Assembly: GCA_018715765.1 (NCBI GenBank)
Contig: DVKY01000045.1
Coordinates: 1-64,000, forward strand
Source of the DNA: Fimivicinus intestinavium
Lineage (GTDB): Bacteria > Bacillota > Clostridia > Oscillospirales > Acutalibacteraceae
DNA length: 64,000 bases
Reading direction: 5' to 3'
Shown: positions 8,473-17,014 of the stretch, piece by piece
Numbering within the stretch: the stretch's first letter is position 1
Layout of the letters: each line of letters begins with the position of its first letter
Notes under the pieces: generated by a model
The model's input: the letters and a program-made list of their open reading frames with translations, nothing else
Databases searched by the model: none
Told to the model about the DNA's origin: nothing
Made by a program: the position numbers and the translations under genes

Positions 8473-9915
8473 CTATTCAAAATCATAAACACTGATGGCG
8501 TCCGTCATTGTTTTTTCCTTGGCAAGCTGGCCGTACTTATCCACATCAAGCTTATTCTTAGGCCCGTGCGTCAGGCAGGCCGCGCCGCCGATACAGCCGG
8601 ATTCACAGGCCATGCCCTCAATGAAATTCTCTTGCAGCACGCCCTTGGAGGCTTTGAGCAGCGCGGTGCGGCATTCGCGGATACCGTCGCAGGAGATCGG
8701 CTTATAGCTGAAATCCCCCAATCCGTAAAGGCCCTGCTCCTTGAGCGCCTGCTCGACCGCACTGGACAGGCCGCCGCTGCGGGCAAAAATGCGGCCATAA
8801 TAGGAGGCATTGTTGAGATGCTCGTCGGGCAGGGAAGCGATATCGATATCACGTGCGTCAAACAGCGCCTGCAACTCCTCAAAAGTAATCACACAGTCGA
8901 TATAGGGGCGAACCGTTTCCCACTTCTGTTCCATTTTCTTCGCAATACAGGGGCCCACAAAAATAATTTTGCAGCCCGGATCAAGGCGCTTAATATGCTT
9001 GGCAATCTGCGCCATGGGGGAAAGGTTGTGCGAAACGTGCTGCGCAAGATTTGGAAAAGCCTTGCGGACATAGGTGACAAAAGCAGGGCAGCAGGAGCTT
9101 GTCAGAAAGCCCTTCTCATACAGCTCGTTCGCCTCCTGGTAGGCGACCATATCCGCGCCGAGCGCCGCCTCGACAACGCTGAAAAAGCCAAGCTGCTTAA
9201 GGCCGGATACCACCTGCTCCACCCGTACCTGCACAAACTGGCTGACAATGGAGGGAGCCACAACGGCATAGACGTTATATTTTGTGTTGTCCTCCGACTC
9301 CTTGAGGATGCGGATCGCCTCCAGGATGAAGGACTTATCCGCAATTGCGCCGAACGGGCATTTATAGACGCAGGCGCCGCAGGAGATGCACTTGTCGTTA
9401 TCGATTTTTGCCTTTTTATCCTCACCCATATGGATGGCCTTGATATGGCAGGCATTTTCACACGGGCGCACGCACTGGATAATCGCGTTATACGGGCAGG
9501 CGTTTAAGCACCGCCCACACTCTACGCACTTCGACTGGTCGATCACAGAGCGGTGGTTGACGATGCTGATCGCGCCCTTGGGGCACACATCCACACACTG
9601 GTGGGAGATACACCCACGGCAGGCCTCGGAAACACGCATCCCCTCCACCGGGCACTCGTCGCAGGCGATATCCAAAACCTCTACCACATTGGGGTTCTCC
9701 TGATCACCGCCCATTGCCAGCTTAATGCGCTCGCCGATGATAGCGCGCTCCTTATAAATACAGCAGCGCATCGTCGGCTTAGGGCCGGGCATAATCTTGG
9801 CCGGGATATCCAGCAGCGCACCGCTGTCGAGCTTATCCTCAAAGGCCAGGCGGGCGACCTCCCGCAGCACCTTATATTTCAGCTTCTGCACTGCGGTATC
9901 AAACAGTTTTTTCAT
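8473..9915 (-). CDS. Group B monomeric [FeFe]-hydrogenase (HydA2-like)
   Basis: 480 residues from the ATG at 9915, chosen because GGAGAG sits 7 nt before it (an upstream ATG at 9930 has no ribosome site). The N-terminal part has three Fe-S regions (Cys ~98-111, 130-140, 176-186). The H-cluster domain has the TSSCCP (272-277), GPCIAKK (321-327) and late MACESGCIGGA signatures. Group B enzymes are thought to make H2 from reduced ferredoxin. In Ruminococcus albus the HydA2 gene is adjacent to hydS, the arrangement seen here. Catalytic activity is inferred. Confidence 0.9.
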   Translation of the reverse strand: MKKLFDTAVQKLKYKVLREVARLAFEDKLDSGALLDIPAKIMPGPKPTMRCCIYKERAIIGERIKLAMGGDQENPNVVEVLDIACDECPVEGMRVSEACRGCISHQCVDVCPKGAISIVNHRSVIDQSKCVECGRCLNACPYNAIIQCVRPCENACHIKAIHMGEDKKAKIDNDKCISCGACVYKCPFGAIADKSFILEAIRILKESEDNTKYNVYAVVAPSIVSQFVQVRVEQVVSGLKQLGFFSVVEAALGADMVAYQEANELYEKGFLTSSCCPAFVTYVRKAFPNLAQHVSHNLSPMAQIAKHIKRLDPGCKIIFVGPCIAKKMEQKWETVRPYIDCVITFEELQALFDARDIDIASLPDEHLNNASYYGRIFARSGGLSSAVEQALKEQGLYGLGDFSYKPISCDGIRECRTALLKASKGVLQENFIEGMACESGCIGGAACLTHGPKNKLDVDKYGQLAKEKTMTDAISVYDFE

Positions 9916-10045
9916 TGCGTCACTCTCCATTCAAAACGGAAAATCGTTCAGGCGTTGATAAAATCGAGAGCACAGCCGGAAGGCGGCATTATCATATGGC
10001 AGGGGGATATCCCGCGCTGCAATCCGTCGCCTTGCCCGGTTTGGC

Positions 10046-11218
10046 TCAATAATAGGTCTTATCCACCCGCTTGCCGAGCTTTACCATTAGCTCCGCCAAG
10101 CGGTCAATCAGCTTTAATTTGATGCTCAGATCAGCCGGCAGGTTCGGATTCTGGTGCGCCGGGTTAATCGCCGTGCCGATGAACAGCTTTAAATGCGTGC
10201 AATCCTCCAGGAACATCCGCGCGAGCATGGAGGCGCCGTTCTCCTCATCAATACGGTGGAAATAATAGGAATCCGCGTCTTTTTCGCAGTATTCCTGCAA
10301 AATATCCAGCGTGCGCGTCAGCGTCAATACGCCCTCTGTGACAAGATCGACGCCCTCTATGAAGCCGATGGGCGGGATGGAGGGGTCGGAATACGTCAGC
10401 GAAGTGCGGATTTTGCGGTTCAGCACCCGCGCGACGATGTTGGCGCTCGTGCCGCCGCAGATGATCTTTTTGCCTGGGGAGCGCATATAGTCGCGCACCA
10501 TGCGCTCGTCATCCGCCTTGTCCTTCGGCGGGCCCGCAAGCATATTCACCACCTTGTGCGCCGTGACCTCCGCCACCAAAACGGTGGAGTCATCCCCCGG
10601 TTTTTTCATATACAGGTCGTTTACGGTGTCGGAGAGCGCAGCCGCCAGCCGTGGAGCGGACATCTCCAGAGCAGTAGCGTTTAAAAGCCACTTCACCACA
10701 TGCTCCCACGTCCAGCCGAAGTTGAGCGATTCGCCCACGCCGGCATAGATGACTCCGTCGCTGACAATGGTAATCACATCCCCGGGGAGCGCCTGAAACC
10801 GGGTTTCATACACGCCTTTGCCGGAGTATTCATTATATTCGCATTTGAATTCCATGCGCTTGCCATCGCGGATATAGATACAGAAGGGGTTGTCAAACTC
10901 CGCGAGATAGCCCTCTCCGCTGTCCTTAATCTCCAGGATGCTGAAGGTGGCATACGCCACCTTGCGCACGCTGCACACGGGCAGGGTGTTGACAATGGTG
11001 GAAACCACGTCAGCAACGCTTGCGCCCTCGCGCACCATCGTCGCGCAGATCGTGCTGGTGAGGGTGGCGAGGATGTTCGCCTTGACGCCGCTGCCCAGGC
11101 CGTCCGCCAGCACGGCGATGGTAGAATCCGCCGTGCGCACGGTGACGACCTTATCCCCGCAAAGCTCTTCGCCTTTTTTATTCAGGCTCTTCCATGCAAC
11201 ATCGATATGTACGCTCAT
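10046..11218 (-). CDS. SpoIIE-type (PP2C-like) serine phosphatase of the hydrogenase cluster
   Basis: 390 residues. The N-terminal PP2C/SpoIIE fold shows the metal-binding ADGLGSG (~39-45) and SDGV (~149-152) motifs and KPGDDSTVLV (~206-215). A C-terminal domain of about 160 residues of unknown type follows. It starts 20 bp behind the sensory hydrogenase gene. A serine/threonine phosphatase is part of the published R. albus hydS transcription unit, so it probably relays the H2/redox signal by dephosphorylating a regulator; the partner kinase is not in this window. Confidence 0.85.
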   Translation of the reverse strand: MSVHIDVAWKSLNKKGEELCGDKVVTVRTADSTIAVLADGLGSGVKANILATLTSTICATMVREGASVADVVSTIVNTLPVCSVRKVAYATFSILEIKDSGEGYLAEFDNPFCIYIRDGKRMEFKCEYNEYSGKGVYETRFQALPGDVITIVSDGVIYAGVGESLNFGWTWEHVVKWLLNATALEMSAPRLAAALSDTVNDLYMKKPGDDSTVLVAEVTAHKVVNMLAGPPKDKADDERMVRDYMRSPGKKIICGGTSANIVARVLNRKIRTSLTYSDPSIPPIGFIEGVDLVTEGVLTLTRTLDILQEYCEKDADSYYFHRIDEENGASMLARMFLEDCTHLKLFIGTAINPAHQNPNLPADLSIKLKLIDRLAELMVKLGKRVDKTYY

Positions 11219-11238
11219 TCCAGGTTCACGCCCTTCCC

Positions 11239-12957
11239 TCAGGCTTGCGCGTCATCGCGCGCGATCATATCTTTTAGCTTTGTCAGCGTGACCTTCGTCT
11301 CAGCCGTCGTTTCCCCGAGGAGACTGGCGATCTCCTGCGCGACAACCATCTGCTTGTCAATCACCTTCTGCGCCATTTCAACGGTTTCCATGCGCAGCTT
11401 CTGCCCCTTCTCCTTTAATGCCTCTTCCTCGGTGATATCCTTAAAGATACCCATGCAGTAATTGCCCTCTTTGATATAGACAATGCTCTCCAGGAAGGTT
11501 TTTTGATAAGCATCCACTGTAATCTTCTTGTCAAAGATCGGTTGCCTGCTGTCAAACACCGCGAGAGTATCCGCCGGGTCAAGAATTTCATAAAGCCCTT
11601 TTGTCAACGCGGCAGCGCGGCTGACGCCAAACGCCTTTTCTGCGGCGGCATTATATTCGACAATATTAAGATCCTCATCAACGATGATGGTAATATTCGG
11701 CGTTTCCGTAAGCACCACATTGGAAAGGGATTCCGCGCGCTGGCGCATAAACGGCATGCACATTGTCAGCTCCGCCTTCCCCTGATAGACGGCAATCGCC
11801 TTATCCCGGCAGGTGGCATAGCCGCATGAGCCGCAGTTCAATTCCTGCGCAGGGGAATCCTTGCCGATTTTTTGCAGGATGGAGCGGATTACCTCCTCGC
11901 TCGGGATCTCTCGCTTATCCGTCCTGTCCACAAAGCCCTTGTGCATCGGAATCACATTGGTAAGCTCCGGATAACCGTCGCCCGTCTCCTGCACATGCTC
12001 CTTGAGCCGGATGCGCCCGGTAAAGCGGTCGTGCGCGGCAGCCACGCGGGCCGGCCCGTTGATGCAGCCGCTCGTGCAGGCGTTGATCTCAATAAAGCTG
12101 CCGGTGATCTGCCCTGCACGGATGGCCTCAAACACATCCTTGCAGTTGTCAATGCCGTCAATACACATCATGTTATAATTGGGCAGCTCCCCGCCATGCC
12201 TTCTTTTCAGGGTTTTGATGATACCGCCCGCGATCGGGTACAGGCGCAGGATTTCAGAATCCCCGCGCAAAAAATCTGCCGGCTCACAGCTGTCAATCGT
12301 AATCTGTTCTTCCCGGAGCCAGTTCGTCATATCCTGAAAGGTGAGCACAGCGTCAATTTCCGTCTCATGCCGGATATCGTCCGCCTCCGCCTTCTTTGCA
12401 ATACAGGGCCCCACAAAAACGACCTTGCTGTCGTGCCCGTAAGTCTCCTTGAGCAGGCGGCCGTGCGCGATCATCGGGCTGACTACGGGGGCGAGATAGG
12501 GAATCAGCTCCGGATAATATTTCTCCACCAGATCGTTGACCGTGGGGCAGCAGGTGGTGATGATGTTTTCCATCTCATGCGCCTGGATAAGCTTATGATA
12601 TTCCGCGGTCACATAAGCCGCGCCATCCGCCGTCTGTGCCGTGCCAAAAACGCCCAGCTTCTGAAACGCACCCAACAGCCTGCGCTCATCCTGAAAGTCA
12701 AAGGAAGTGTAGTAGGACGGCGCGAGGGAAAAGATCACACGCTTCCCGTTTTTCAAGAAGCCTTTTACCTTATCCAGATCGCTGGAAAGGGTTTTCGCAT
12801 TCTGCGGGCAGGCGTTGAGGCATTTCCCGCACAGGATACAGTCCGCATCGATAATCTGCGCCTGCTCGCTGATCAGGCGGATGGATTTGACCGGGCAGAC
12901 CTTGATGCATTTATAGCAGTTTTTACAATTTGCCTTTTGCAGGCCGATGATACTCAT
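11239..12957 (-). CDS. Sensory [FeFe]-hydrogenase with PAS domain (HydS-like)
   Basis: 572 residues. Order: two [4Fe-4S] sites (Cys11/14/17/21 and Cys40/43/46/50), an H-cluster domain with TTCCP (134-138), VGPCIAKK (182-189) and INACTSGCING (291-301), then an extra Fe-S site GSCGYATC...C (Cys375, 378, 383, 400), a PAS domain (~411-515) and a helical tail. This is the architecture of group C/HydS hydrogenases, proposed to sense H2 rather than turn it over. AAAGGAG is 7 nt before the ATG. It is flanked by a NuoE-like gene and the phosphatase. Confidence 0.92.
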   Translation of the reverse strand: MSIIGLQKANCKNCYKCIKVCPVKSIRLISEQAQIIDADCILCGKCLNACPQNAKTLSSDLDKVKGFLKNGKRVIFSLAPSYYTSFDFQDERRLLGAFQKLGVFGTAQTADGAAYVTAEYHKLIQAHEMENIITTCCPTVNDLVEKYYPELIPYLAPVVSPMIAHGRLLKETYGHDSKVVFVGPCIAKKAEADDIRHETEIDAVLTFQDMTNWLREEQITIDSCEPADFLRGDSEILRLYPIAGGIIKTLKRRHGGELPNYNMMCIDGIDNCKDVFEAIRAGQITGSFIEINACTSGCINGPARVAAAHDRFTGRIRLKEHVQETGDGYPELTNVIPMHKGFVDRTDKREIPSEEVIRSILQKIGKDSPAQELNCGSCGYATCRDKAIAVYQGKAELTMCMPFMRQRAESLSNVVLTETPNITIIVDEDLNIVEYNAAAEKAFGVSRAAALTKGLYEILDPADTLAVFDSRQPIFDKKITVDAYQKTFLESIVYIKEGNYCMGIFKDITEEEALKEKGQKLRMETVEMAQKVIDKQMVVAQEIASLLGETTAETKVTLTKLKDMIARDDAQA

Positions 12958-12975
12958 ATGGCCGCTCCTTTCCCC

Positions 12976-13239
12976 TTATTTTTCGCCCTGTGTTGGCTCC
13001 AGCTTTTCCAAAACCTCCTGCTTGAAAAAGGCCGGGACATCTGCCGGCGTCAACGAAAACTTGCGCCCGCCCGTGCTCACGCAGACGCCGCCCTTTGTGC
13101 ACTCCCCCATGCAGAAGGAGCCCTTAAGCTCCACCTGCTCGGAAAGCCCATAGGCGGAAACCAGCTTCTCCAGCACCTGGATCACATCGCGCGAGCCATG
13201 CAGATGGCAGGAGCTTCCGATGCAAATCGTGATTTCCAA
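12976..13239 (-). CDS. NuoE-like thioredoxin-fold [2Fe-2S] protein
   Basis: 87 residues from a TTG at 13239, selected by GGGGAGG at 13249-13255 (9-nt spacing); a longer frame to 13257 would overlap that ribosome site. Cys6-x4-Cys11 and Cys43-x3-Cys47 form the [2Fe-2S] ligand set. It is 18 bp upstream of hydS and paralogous to the gene closing the cluster, suggesting one small ferredoxin per hydrogenase. Confidence 0.85.
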   Translation of the reverse strand: MEITICIGSSCHLHGSRDVIQVLEKLVSAYGLSEQVELKGSFCMGECTKGGVCVSTGGRKFSLTPADVPAFFKQEVLEKLEPTQGEK

Positions 13240-13267
13240 GGAAAAGCACCTCCCCAAAAAAATTCCG

Positions 13268-13288
13268 ACTTCAGATGTCAGATTTCAA
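13268..13288. repeat. 7-bp tandem repeat, locus C (three units)
   Basis: Three consecutive heptads ACTTCAG, ATGTCAG, ATTTCAA in the leader of the hydrogenase genes. They match the heptad pattern of the two longer arrays at 58658-58692 and 58843-58877. Confidence 0.55.
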
Positions 13289-13363
13289 CCGATACCTGTA
13301 TCATACCGCATTTTGCAAAAATACGCCAGAGCTAAAATTTCACATCCGCAGCCGGAACCCGGA

Positions 13364-13400
13364 CGAAGGGCCCCACCGCAGGCGGAGCCCTTCGTTTTTT
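13364..13400 (+). terminator. Hairpin with U-tract facing the plus strand, between adhE and hyd genes
   Basis: Arms CGAAGGGC (13364-13371) and GCCCTTCG (13387-13394) followed by TTTTTT on the plus strand. Both flanking genes lie on the minus strand, where the hairpin has no U-tract. It is therefore unlikely to end adhE transcription fully and would stop only an antisense transcript. Confidence 0.55.
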
Positions 13401-13424
13401 ACACGATTTCCGATTTACCGCAGA

Positions 13425-16037
13425 TTACCGGCCGTAGTAAGCGTCCGTGTAGAGCTGCTCGATCTCCGACACCAGCGGGTAACGCGGGTTGGCTGTGGTG
13501 CACTGGTCGGCATGTGCATTGTCGGCCAGGCGCGGCAGCTTGTCGAAGAACTCTTTTTCATCAATGCCGCACTCTTGAATGGAGGCGGGCACATTGAGGG
13601 ATGCGCGCAGATCCTTAATCGCCTTCACCAGATTCGCAACGCTCTCCTGCGTGGTCTTACCGGCGATGCCAAGATGCTTTGCAATCTTCTCAAATTTCTT
13701 ATCCGCAATAAACGTCTCATATTTCGGGAAGGTGGCAAACTTTGTGGGCTTCTGCGCATTGTAAGCCACGATATAAGGCAGCAGGATGGCATTGGCGCGG
13801 CCGTGCGGGATGTGATACTCGCCGCCGAGCTTGTGTGCCATGGAGTGGTTCAGACCAAGGAAGGCATTTGTAAACGCCATACCGGCGATGCAGGATGCAT
13901 TGTGCATCTTCTCACGGGCCTCCACATCGGAAGAGCCGTTCTGATAGGCGCGGGGCAGGTATTCAAACACCATCTCAATCGCCTGCATGGCAAGGCCGTC
14001 CGTGTAATCGCTGGCCAGGTTGGAGGTGTAGGCCTCGATCGCGTGCGTGAGCACGTCCATGCCCGTATCCGCAGTGGCGGATTTCGGCAGGCTCATGACG
14101 AACTGCGGGTCAATGATCGCCACATCGGGGGTCAGGGCGTAGTCGGCAAGCGGATACTTGATGTTGCCGTTCTTACGGTCGGTAATAACGGCGAAGCTCG
14201 TCACCTCGCTGCCTGTACCGGAGGTCGTCGGGATGCAGACCATCTTCGCCTTGGTGCCCAGCTTCGGGAACTTGACGGCGCGCTTGCGGATATCAATGAA
14301 TTTCTGCTTCAGGCCGTCGAAGGAGGCGTCCGGATGCTCATAGAACAGCCACATGCCCTTTGCGGCGTCCATCGCGGAGCCGCCGCCGAGCGCGATGATC
14401 ACATCGGGCTGGAACTCGCGCATGACCGCTACGCCGCGCATAATCGTATCCACATCGGGATCGGGCTCCACATCGGAATAAATTTCGCTGTGGCAATAAT
14501 GCTCGCGCTTGCGCAAATAGTAGAGGATCTTATCCACATAGCCGAGCTTCACCATCATCGGATCGGTCACGATAAATGCGCGCTCGATATCCTGCATCTT
14601 CTCAAGATACTGGATGGAATCCGACTCGAAGTAGATCTTCGGCGGGATCTTGAACCACTGCATATTGACCCTCCTCTTTGCAAGGCGCTTTTTGTTGATG
14701 AGGTTGACGGTGGAGACATTGGAGGTCGTAGAATTGTGGCCGTAGGAGCCGCAGCCGAGGGTAAGCGACGGCGTATTGGAGTTGTAGATATCGCCGATAC
14801 CACCCTGCGAGGAGGGGGAGTTGACGATCACACGGCCGACCTTCATCTCTTCGCCAAAGGCCTTGATGATCTCTTCGTTCGTAGAGTGAATCACAGCGGA
14901 GTGACCGAGGCCGCCCATAAGCAGCATCTCTGTCGCACGCTGGAAGCCCTCTTTCGTGCTGTTGACCACATAGTAAGCGAGCACAGGGCTCAGCTTCTCG
15001 CGGGAAAGCGGATAATCCGGGCCGACGGCCGGGAGCCGGGCGATCAAAATCTTGGTCTTCTCCGGCACCTGAATGCCTGCGTGCTCAGCAATCCAGTTCG
15101 CGCTCTTACCAACCACCTCGGGGTTGACGGCCTGCTTCTGTGCGCTGATCACATAATCAGAGACCTTCTGCGTTTCTTCCTCGTTGAGGAAATAGCAGTT
15201 GTTTTCCTTCATGATGCGCTCAAAATCCTTCTGGATTTCCTGGTCAACAATAACCGCCTGCTCGGAAGCGCAGATCATGCCGTTATCAAAGGTTTTGGAA
15301 AGCATCAAATCGGTGCAGGCGCGCTCGAGCTTCGCGCTCTTTTCAATGTAGCAGGGCACGTTGCCGGGGCCAACGCCCAGAGCGGGTTTACCGGCGCTGT
15401 ACGCGCTCTTGACCATCCCTGCGCCGCCTGTGGCAAGGATAAGGGAAACGCCCGGATGATTCATCAGCGCCATCGTTGCCTGGATGGAAGGCGTCTCAAT
15501 CCACTGGATGCAGTTCTCCGGCGCGCCAGCCTTGACAGCCGCCTCATACAGCACCCTGGCCGCCTCCACAGAGCACTTCTGCGCATTGGGGTGGAAGCCG
15601 AAGATCACCGGGTTGCGGGATTTCATGCAGATCAGGGATTTAAACATTGTGGTGGAGGTGGGGTTCGTCACCGGCGTAGCGGCCGCCACCACGCCGACCG
15701 GCTCTGCGATCTCCACATAGCCTTCCAGTTCGTTCTCCTCCACAATGCCGACGGTCTTTTCATTCTTAATGGAGTGCCAGATATACTCCGTGGCGAACAT
15801 GTTTTTGATGATCTTATCCTCATATACGCCGCGGCCGGTCTCCTCAACCGCCATCTTCGCAAGCCGGGTGTGGTTTTCCTGGCCGGCGACGGTCATCGCC
15901 TCCACGATCTTGTTGACCTGCTCCTGCGTCATGCTCATGAATTGCTCCAGAGCCTTGAGCGCCTTCTGCACATGGTTGTCTACCATGGCTTCGACGTCAA
16001 CCGCGGGGGCTTTCTTTTCCTGCTTTTCATTTGCCAT
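13425..16037 (-). CDS. adhE: Bifunctional acetaldehyde-CoA/alcohol dehydrogenase
   Basis: 870 residues. The N-terminal aldehyde dehydrogenase half has catalytic Cys256 in ICASEQAV. The C-terminal iron-dependent alcohol dehydrogenase half has GGGSAMDAAK, the TTSGTGSE stretch and a His-rich iron site (HAIEAY, HSMAHKLGGEYHIPHG). It reduces acetyl-CoA to ethanol with two NADH, regenerating NAD+. The start at 16037 has GAAGGAG 8 nt upstream. A sigma-A-like promoter and a Rex-like operator lie just upstream. It appears to head the transcription unit that continues into the hydrogenase genes. Confidence 0.96.
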   Translation of the reverse strand: MANEKQEKKAPAVDVEAMVDNHVQKALKALEQFMSMTQEQVNKIVEAMTVAGQENHTRLAKMAVEETGRGVYEDKIIKNMFATEYIWHSIKNEKTVGIVEENELEGYVEIAEPVGVVAAATPVTNPTSTTMFKSLICMKSRNPVIFGFHPNAQKCSVEAARVLYEAAVKAGAPENCIQWIETPSIQATMALMNHPGVSLILATGGAGMVKSAYSAGKPALGVGPGNVPCYIEKSAKLERACTDLMLSKTFDNGMICASEQAVIVDQEIQKDFERIMKENNCYFLNEEETQKVSDYVISAQKQAVNPEVVGKSANWIAEHAGIQVPEKTKILIARLPAVGPDYPLSREKLSPVLAYYVVNSTKEGFQRATEMLLMGGLGHSAVIHSTNEEIIKAFGEEMKVGRVIVNSPSSQGGIGDIYNSNTPSLTLGCGSYGHNSTTSNVSTVNLINKKRLAKRRVNMQWFKIPPKIYFESDSIQYLEKMQDIERAFIVTDPMMVKLGYVDKILYYLRKREHYCHSEIYSDVEPDPDVDTIMRGVAVMREFQPDVIIALGGGSAMDAAKGMWLFYEHPDASFDGLKQKFIDIRKRAVKFPKLGTKAKMVCIPTTSGTGSEVTSFAVITDRKNGNIKYPLADYALTPDVAIIDPQFVMSLPKSATADTGMDVLTHAIEAYTSNLASDYTDGLAMQAIEMVFEYLPRAYQNGSSDVEAREKMHNASCIAGMAFTNAFLGLNHSMAHKLGGEYHIPHGRANAILLPYIVAYNAQKPTKFATFPKYETFIADKKFEKIAKHLGIAGKTTQESVANLVKAIKDLRASLNVPASIQECGIDEKEFFDKLPRLADNAHADQCTTANPRYPLVSEIEQLYTDAYYGR

Positions 16038-16090
16038 TGCAATCGCTCCTTCATCGAAATAATGATCGGGTTTCATGCGGTTCGGGCTAT

Positions 16091-16108
16091 TTGTTAATTA
16101 TTTAACGA
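16091..16108. promoter_or_regulatory. Rex-like redox operator
   Basis: TTGTTAATTATTTAACGA matches the clostridial Rex pattern TTGTTAA-N4-TTAACAA with one mismatch. It begins about 5 bp downstream of the adhE -10 box, so a bound Rex would cover the transcription start. Rex releases DNA when NADH is high, the condition in which AdhE is needed. Confidence 0.8.
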
Positions 16109-16112
16109 CATC

Positions 16113-16141
16113 AGTATAACCGACTTCCCCCGATTTTTCAA
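16113..16141 (-). promoter_or_regulatory. adhE promoter
   Basis: Minus strand: -35 TTGAAA (16136-16141), exactly 17 nt, -10 TATACT (16113-16118). The Rex-like site follows immediately downstream. Confidence 0.78.
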
Positions 16142-16440
16142 CTAGAAAAAACGCCGTTTTTTCCTGCTTTTTTCATGCGAAATCGCCAATTCCAAAGGTC
16201 CGTTTTTCCTTTTTAAAAGCTGCAGGGCGATCCTTTCGTAATAACTCACAAAAAGGTCGCCTTGCAAGCCGTTAAAACGGCGATATGGCAACCCGCCGCC
16301 GTTCTCAATCGGCCCGCACGCTGATGAGAGCCTGAAAATTCGGCAAAATGCCGAAAAAGCAGGCCGCCATGCCGCCCCGTTTTTTCACAGGCAACGCGCA
16401 GATGCCATTATTCCTGCCCCTTATCCCCTTTTTGCGGCCT
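16142..16440. other. Gap between adhE promoter and DUF5662 gene
   Basis: No gene seen. A hairpin with arms TTCGGC/GCCGAA (16339-16355) followed by TTTT on the minus strand is the likely terminator of the DUF5662 operon. A second small symmetrical AAAAAACG/CGTTTTTT element lies near 16146-16162. Confidence 0.5.
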
Positions 16441-16965
16441 TTACAGAATTTCCTCTCTGATATAGGTAAAGGCCGCCTCCTCCCCCTGATCCCGCAGGCG
16501 GATCAGCAGATCCTCCAGCAATGCCGCCGTGTTCGGGTGGATGAGATAATGGCCGCGAGAGTGCACGTAATAATCATACGGGTCGCTATCCCGATACGCG
16601 GCGCCCCGGTAGGTCTTGCTCGCAGCCACACGGTCGCAAAACATCTCCACCACATACTTCACTGGCATCTCCATCCCCGCAAGGCCGGTGCCCGCCGGAG
16701 AGTAATCGATCCAGTATTCCAAATGATGCCGGTTGCGCCCCTTGTGGTGCAGCCAGGCGCTGCTATAGCCCTTCGCAGAGCGCTCCGCCTCATTTGGGCT
16801 GCGGTTGCCCTGATAGTATTTTACACCTGGAAAGAATTCAACGGGAGAATATTTGGAGAGATCGTGCGCCAGCCCCTGCCAGTAAAGCCCGACCTGAAAG
16901 CAGTGCCTGCGCACAAGCGCCCTGTGATGGTGAACGGTTTTCAAATGCCCGATCCAGTTTGCCAT
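16441..16965 (-). CDS. DUF5662 family protein
   Basis: 174 residues, rich in His, Tyr and Trp. Features such as HLKTVHHHRALV near the N-terminus, HDLSKYSPVEF and WLHHKGRNRHHLEYW recall the conserved pattern of DUF5662, whose biochemical role is unknown. The clustered His/Asp residues suggest an HD-like metal site, but this is inference. It lies 49 bp behind the SDR gene and is probably the last gene of a three-gene operon. Confidence 0.8.
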   Translation of the reverse strand: MANWIGHLKTVHHHRALVRRHCFQVGLYWQGLAHDLSKYSPVEFFPGVKYYQGNRSPNEAERSAKGYSSAWLHHKGRNRHHLEYWIDYSPAGTGLAGMEMPVKYVVEMFCDRVAASKTYRGAAYRDSDPYDYYVHSRGHYLIHPNTAALLEDLLIRLRDQGEEAAFTYIREEIL

Positions 16966-17014
16966 GCATCCAACCCCATTGTTTTTAAAAATGATGTGAT
17001 TGCACTGACGCCCG

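Noticed and set aside
13275..16097. 940-codon open frame antisense to adhE
   Set aside because: It mirrors the adhE reading frame in GC-rich DNA, has no recognisable domain, and adhE is certain.
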